Source: Enhydrobacter sp. (GTDB taxonomy: Bacteria > Pseudomonadota > Alphaproteobacteria > Reyranellales > Reyranellaceae). Taken from it: a stretch of 64,000 bases of DNA. Within the stretch, counting starts at the first letter, position 1, and every line of letters begins with the position of its first letter. The notes beneath the pieces were generated by a model that saw nothing but the letters and a program-made list of their open reading frames with translations, made no database searches and was not told the origin of the DNA. Where the stretch lies: contig NZ_CP126889.1 of NCBI RefSeq assembly GCF_030246845.1, forward strand, positions 5,141,001 through 5,205,000. The letters are read 5' to 3'. The position numbers were made by a program, and so were the translations under genes. Below, piece by piece: positions 60,488 to 64,000 of this stretch.

Positions 60488-61217
60488 AGCAGCCGGCGAT
60501 CAGGAACTCCTTGTTGCCCTCCGCGCCGGTGATCGGGCTCTCCGTCACGCCGAGCACCTGCCAGCCGCGCTGCTCGCCCAGCCAGCGGCGGATCGTATCG
60601 CACACTTCTCGATGCAGCGTCGGCTCCCGCACGATGCCGCCCTTGCCGACACGACCCCTGCCCACCTCGAACTGCGGCTTGATCAAGGCCACGAGATGCG
60701 CCCCCGGCTTGGCCAGCGCCAACGCCGCCGGCAGGGCGGTGCGAAGCCCGATGAAGGAGGCATCGCAGACGACGAGACCGACCGGCTCGGGAACCTCTGC
60801 CGTCGTGACGTCGCGGATATTGGTCCTTTCCAGCGACACCACGCGCGGATCACGGCGCAGCTTCCAGGCAAGCTGGTTGGTCCCGACATCGATCGCATAG
60901 ACCCTGGTCGCGCCACGCTGCAGCAGGCAGTCGGTGAAGCCGCCGGTCGATGCGCCGACATCGAGCGCGACGCGACCCTCGACCGGAATGGCAAAGTGAT
61001 CGAGCGCCTTCTCGAGCTTCAGCCCGCCGCGCGAGACATAAGGATGCGGCTGGCCGCGCACTTCGAGCGGAGTCTCGTCGCCCACGCTCTGCCCTGCCTT
61101 GTCAAGGCGCCGGTCGTTGGAGAAGACCAGCCCGGCCATGACCAGCCGCTGCGCTGCCGTCCGCGTTTGTGCCAGGCCGCGCTCGACCAGCGCGATGTCG
61201 AGCCGTTTCCCCGCCAT
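60474..61217 (-). CDS. tlyA: TlyA-type rRNA ribose 2'-O-methyltransferase
   Basis: This 247-residue protein has an S4 RNA-binding domain at 1-60 (RLDIALVERGLAQTRTAAQRLV) and an FtsJ-like methyltransferase domain (VALDVGASTGGFTDCLLQRGA; VVCDASFIGLRTALPAALALAKP; LIKPQFEVGRG; EFLIAG). It methylates 23S/16S rRNA cytidines in bacteria sensitive to capreomycin; some members have been called haemolysins. The gene usually follows dxs; here two plus-strand genes lie between them. Confidence 0.9.
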   Translation of the reverse strand: MAGKRLDIALVERGLAQTRTAAQRLVMAGLVFSNDRRLDKAGQSVGDETPLEVRGQPHPYVSRGGLKLEKALDHFAIPVEGRVALDVGASTGGFTDCLLQRGATRVYAIDVGTNQLAWKLRRDPRVVSLERTNIRDVTTAEVPEPVGLVVCDASFIGLRTALPAALALAKPGAHLVALIKPQFEVGRGRVGKGGIVREPTLHREVCDTIRRWLGEQRGWQVLGVTESPITGAEGNKEFLIAGCFSCQ

Positions 61218-61349
61218 GGCCGGCTACCCTTCGGGTGGCGAGCAACGGTTGGCCGGCTCGCCGACGATGTTCGACCGATTGCATATCGGCCAGGTGCGAT
61301 GCATGTCATCCTCCGCCGCCTGCAACCTACCAGACGGGAGCGCCCGGTC

Positions 61350-62093
61350 ATGAGCATGAAACTTCTCGATGGCGAGCGCGCGCTGGTCACTGGATGCGGC
61401 GGCGGCATCGGCCGGGGCATCGCCAGGGCGCTGAAGGCCGAGGGCGCCACGGTCCTGGGCAGCGACATTGTCGCGCCGCCGGCCGAAGACGGCATCGACT
61501 TCCTCGCCGCCGATCTCGTCGAGGCCGATGGCTGGCGCGTGCTGCTCGACGGCGCCCTGCAACGGCTCGGCTCGATCTCGTTGTTCGTGCATGCCGCGAG
61601 CCCGCGGCGCCAGGAGGTCGATACGCCGCTCAATGTCAACGAGCAGGTCTGGGACGCCATGCTCGGCGTCAACCTGCGCTCGGCCTTCTTCCTCGCACGC
61701 GAGATCGGCCGGCACATGCGCGACGGCGGCATCCGGGGCCGCATGCTGATGGTGACGTCGCAGCACCGCCTGATGCCGCGCAACCTGCCCCATTACAGCG
61801 CCGCCAAGGCCGGCATGACCATGGCGATGAAGGAGCTGGCGCGCGTGCTGGCGCCGCATGGCATCCGGGTGAACGCCATAGCGCCCGGCGCCATCCCCGG
61901 CGGCGGGTTCGTCGCCGGGAATCTCGACGAGCTGGTGGCGCAAATCCCGCTCGGCCGTGCGGGCACTCCTGACGACGTCGCACAGGTCGCCGTGGCGATC
62001 CTGTCGGAAAGATTTGGTCGCTATGTGGTGGGGACGACGGTAGAAGTCGATGGTGGACTGGGTCTCGCAAGCTGGATTCCTGCTCGGGCTTGA
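61350..62093 (+). CDS. Short-chain dehydrogenase/reductase
   Basis: This 247-residue classical SDR has the sequence ALVTGCGGGIGRGIARAL, FVHAASPRR (instead of the usual NNAG), DAMLGVNLRSAFFLAREI, the SQHRLMPRNLPHYSAAKAGM region with catalytic Ser/Tyr/Lys, and RVNAIAPGAIPGGGFV. The second ATG (M3) is possible; GGGAG is spaced 9 bases from the first. FVHAASPRR is a variant of the conserved NNAG. The protein is divergent from tlyA and 55 bp upstream of the peroxiredoxin. The substrate is unknown. Confidence 0.88.
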   Translation: MSMKLLDGERALVTGCGGGIGRGIARALKAEGATVLGSDIVAPPAEDGIDFLAADLVEADGWRVLLDGALQRLGSISLFVHAASPRRQEVDTPLNVNEQVWDAMLGVNLRSAFFLAREIGRHMRDGGIRGRMLMVTSQHRLMPRNLPHYSAAKAGMTMAMKELARVLAPHGIRVNAIAPGAIPGGGFVAGNLDELVAQIPLGRAGTPDDVAQVAVAILSERFGRYVVGTTVEVDGGLGLASWIPARA

Positions 62094-62148
62094 CCGCAGG
62101 GCAGCGGCGCGTTGAGCTAGTCCATCCATCCACCATTGGGGGTTCATC

Positions 62149-62811
62149 ATGACGTTGCGCATCAATTCAACCGCGCCCGACTTCAAGGCCGACACGACGC
62201 AGGGGCCGATCGAGTTCCACAAGTGGATCGGCGACGGCTGGGCGATCCTGTTCTCGCACCCCAAGGACTTCACGCCCGTCTGCACCACCGAGCTCGGCTA
62301 CATGGCGGGCCTCAAGCCCGAGTTCGACAAACGCAATACCAAGATCATCGGCCTCTCGGTCGACCCGGTCGCCAACCATTCGAAGTGGGCGAAGGACATC
62401 GAGGAGACGCAGGGTCACGCCGTCACCTATCCGATGATCGGCGATCCCGAGCTCAAGGTGGCGACGCTCTACGACATGCTGCCCGAGGGCGCCGGCACGA
62501 CCTCAGAGGGCCGCACGGCGGCCGACAATGCGACCGTGCGCTCGGTGTTCGTCATCGGCCCGGACAAGAAGATCAAGGCGATGCTCACCTATCCCATGAA
62601 CACGGGCCGCAACTTCGACGAGGTGCTGCGCGTGCTGGATTCGGTGCAGCTCACGGCCAAGCACATGGTGGCGACGCCGGTGAACTGGAAGAACGGCCAG
62701 GACGTGATCATCCCGCCGGCCGTGTCGGACGCCGAGGCCAAGACCAAGTATCCGAATGGCTGGAAGACTCTGAAGCCCTACCTGCGGATCGTGGCGCAGC
62801 CCAAGGGCTGA
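62149..62811 (+). CDS. 1-Cys peroxiredoxin (Prx6/AhpC type)
   Basis: The 220-residue peroxidase has the peroxidatic Cys45 in FTPVCTTELG, PDFKADTTQGPIEF, SVDPVANHSKWAKDI and the long C-terminal domain (TPVNWKNGQDVIIPP; YLRIVAQPKG) typical of the Prx6 subgroup. No second resolving Cys is visible, so a 1-Cys mechanism is expected. It reduces H2O2 or lipid peroxides. A strong terminator follows about 160 bp later. Confidence 0.93.
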   Translation: MTLRINSTAPDFKADTTQGPIEFHKWIGDGWAILFSHPKDFTPVCTTELGYMAGLKPEFDKRNTKIIGLSVDPVANHSKWAKDIEETQGHAVTYPMIGDPELKVATLYDMLPEGAGTTSEGRTAADNATVRSVFVIGPDKKIKAMLTYPMNTGRNFDEVLRVLDSVQLTAKHMVATPVNWKNGQDVIIPPAVSDAEAKTKYPNGWKTLKPYLRIVAQPKG

Positions 62812-62968
62812 GCTGCATCGCGACCTCTGGCGCTGGTCGGCAGGCGACCTCGCACGGGGAATCCTGAACGATGCTCGAGCGGCATCGATCGCTTCGCGCG
62901 ACTGACGTATGAGCAACTGGAGTTGCGCGCTCCGATGAGCGCTCGGAGGATGCACTGCAACCACTCCC

Positions 62969-63008
62969 GTGTCATCCCTCGCTGTGCTCGGGATGACACC
63001 TATTTTTT
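62969..63008 (+). terminator. Rho-independent terminator built from repeat copy 2
   Basis: GTGTCATCCC (62969-62978) and GGGATGACAC (62990-62999) pair perfectly over 10 bp around TCGCTGTGCTC, followed by CTATTTTTTG. It ends the peroxiredoxin transcript. The core is the same dispersed repeat as at 56375-56400. The rest of the roughly 290-bp gap between the peroxiredoxin and dxs has no gene; short frames there are not convincing. Confidence 0.78.
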
Positions 63009-63100
63009 GTGGCGCCCAGTGCAGTTTAGTTCCCGAGGGTCGGCGTGGCGGTCACGAACTCCAGTGGCGCGATCTTTCGGCTTCTCCCGAAGCGCCGGTC

Positions 63101-64000
63101 TCAGCCCCGCGCGCGTTCGGCCTGCCGGCCGAGCGCGGCGAGCGCCGTCGCCACGATATGCGGCGCGTCGAGGCCGGCCCACTCGTACTGGCGCTTGGGC
63201 GCGGCATGGTCGACGAAGCGGTCGGGCAGCACCATGGGCCGGATCTTGAGGCCGTGGTCGAGCATGCCGGCCGTGGCCAGGAACTGCAGGACGTGGCTCG
63301 CGAAGCCGCCGACCGAGCCCTCCTCCACCGTGATCAGCACTTCGTGCTCGCGGGCAAGACGGCCGATCAGGTCCGTGTCGAGCGGCTTGGCGAAGCGCGC
63401 ATCGGCCACCGTCGTGCTGAGGCCCTTGGCCGCGAGATCCTCCGCCGCCGCCAGGCTGTCGGCGAGCCGCGTGCCGAGGCTCAGGATCGCGATCTTGCTG
63501 CCTTCGCGCAGGATGCGTCCCTTGCCGATCTCGAGCGGCGTGCCCTTCGCGGGAAGCTCGACCCCGACGCCTTCGCCACGGGGATAGCGGAAAGCCGACG
63601 GGCGGTCGTCGATCCTCGCCGCCGTCGCCACCATGTGCATCAGCTCGAGCTCGTCGGCCGCGGCCATGACGACGAAACCGGGCAGGCAGCCGAGATAGGC
63701 GACGTCGAAGCTGCCGGCATGGGTGGCGCCGTCGGCGCCCACGAGCCCTGCGCGGTCGATGGCGAAGCGCACGGGCAGCTTCTGGATCGCCACGTCATGC
63801 ACCACCTGGTCGTAGGCGCGCTGCAGGAAGGTCGAGTAGATCGCGGCGAACGGCCGGAAACCTTCGCAGGCCAGGCCGGCAGCGAAGGTGACGCCATGCT
63901 GCTCGGCGATGCCGACGTCGAAGCAGCGGTTGGGAAAGCGCTCGGCGAACTTGTCGACGCTGGTGCCGGACGGCATCGCCGCGGTGATGGCGACGATCTT
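63101..64000 (-). CDS. dxs: 1-deoxy-D-xylulose-5-phosphate synthase, 3' half (5' end outside window)
   Basis: This thiamine-diphosphate enzyme condenses pyruvate and glyceraldehyde-3-phosphate in the first step of non-mevalonate isoprenoid synthesis. The visible 299 residues contain the pyrimidine-binding half: RCFDVGIAEQHGVTFAAGLA with the catalytic Glu, STFLQRAYDQVVHDVAIQ, FAIDRAGLVGADGATHAGSFD, and the transketolase C-terminal domain (ILSLGTRLADSLAAAEDL; LITVEEGSVGGFASHVL). Full-length DXS is about 640 residues, so roughly the first 340 lie beyond the window. The minus-strand orientation with tlyA downstream is the usual relation, although two plus-strand genes are interposed. Confidence 0.95.
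   Translation of the reverse strand, partial: KIVAITAAMPSGTSVDKFAERFPNRCFDVGIAEQHGVTFAAGLACEGFRPFAAIYSTFLQRAYDQVVHDVAIQKLPVRFAIDRAGLVGADGATHAGSFDVAYLGCLPGFVVMAAADELELMHMVATAARIDDRPSAFRYPRGEGVGVELPAKGTPLEIGKGRILREGSKIAILSLGTRLADSLAAAEDLAAKGLSTTVADARFAKPLDTDLIGRLAREHEVLITVEEGSVGGFASHVLQFLATAGMLDHGLKIRPMVLPDRFVDHAAPKRQYEWAGLDAPHIVATALAALGRQAERARG

Noticed and set aside
62812..63100. Short frames between the peroxiredoxin and dxs
   Set aside because: They are short, lack ribosome-binding sites and cross the repeat-derived terminator.

Overview
The window is GC-rich chromosomal DNA from an alphaproteobacterium. The evidence is a MipZ-type division ATPase, an Hsp20 gene with an RpoH-like promoter, the DUF2849-cysI-DUF934 sulfite-reduction block, a surA-pdxA-rsmA cluster and a large load of branched-chain-amino-acid-type (Liv) ABC transporters. 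A Rhodospirillales/Reyranella-like soil or water organism would fit, but that is inference. No rRNA, tRNA, CRISPR array, prophage or insertion sequence was seen.

Layout: 1-2.1 kb holds an unidentified 3' gene end, then holC and pepA. 2.2-10.1 kb is a surface-glycan block: a nucleotide-sugar dehydrogenase on the plus strand, converging with a five-gene minus-strand operon (GT2 transferase, AGE-family epimerase, ManC, TPR protein, large two-domain transferase). 10.4-15.1 kb is housekeeping: surA-pdxA-rsmA, then convergent yicC-gmk. 15.2-24.2 kb holds a short-chain dehydrogenase, a VWA protein, an SGNH-like membrane protein, an MFS carrier, mipZ with a molybdopterin oxidoreductase, and an acyl-CoA synthetase. 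24.3-31.4 kb holds an ABC exporter with cyaY, rpmE, a second molybdopterin oxidoreductase, and an MFS exporter divergent from a regulator with SufR-like cysteines around a perfect 10-bp inverted repeat. 31.5-35.5 kb has small membrane and stress-type proteins plus an alkylation-repair operon whose Ada/AlkA fusion has lost its glycosylase core. 35.5-39.4 kb is the sulfite-reduction operon (micro-ORF, cysG, DUF2849, cysI, DUF934; cysH is not there). 39.5-40.8 kb has the heat-shock hsp20 gene and a DUF924 gene.

40.7-57.6 kb is the most distinctive region. One strand carries two consecutive Liv transporters (the downstream one with a LivM-LivG fusion), a GntR regulator, a ring-cleavage-like VOC protein, a xanthine-dehydrogenase-type molybdenum subunit without its partner subunits, and a fumarylacetoacetate-hydrolase (FAH) family enzyme. 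Next to it lie a second FAH enzyme, a carboxymuconolactone-decarboxylase-like protein and a second VOC protein with a complete His-His-Glu site. Together they read as an uptake, hydroxylation, ring-opening and hydrolysis route for an unknown aromatic or N-heterocyclic acid.

57.7-64 kb holds a zinc alcohol dehydrogenase, an RsmC-like methyltransferase, a FAX/metaxin-like glutathione transferase, tlyA, a short-chain dehydrogenase, a 1-Cys peroxiredoxin with a strong terminator built from a dispersed palindromic repeat, and the 3' half of dxs running off the end. Genes are tightly packed, with many 4-bp stop/start overlaps and several convergent gene-end overlaps.
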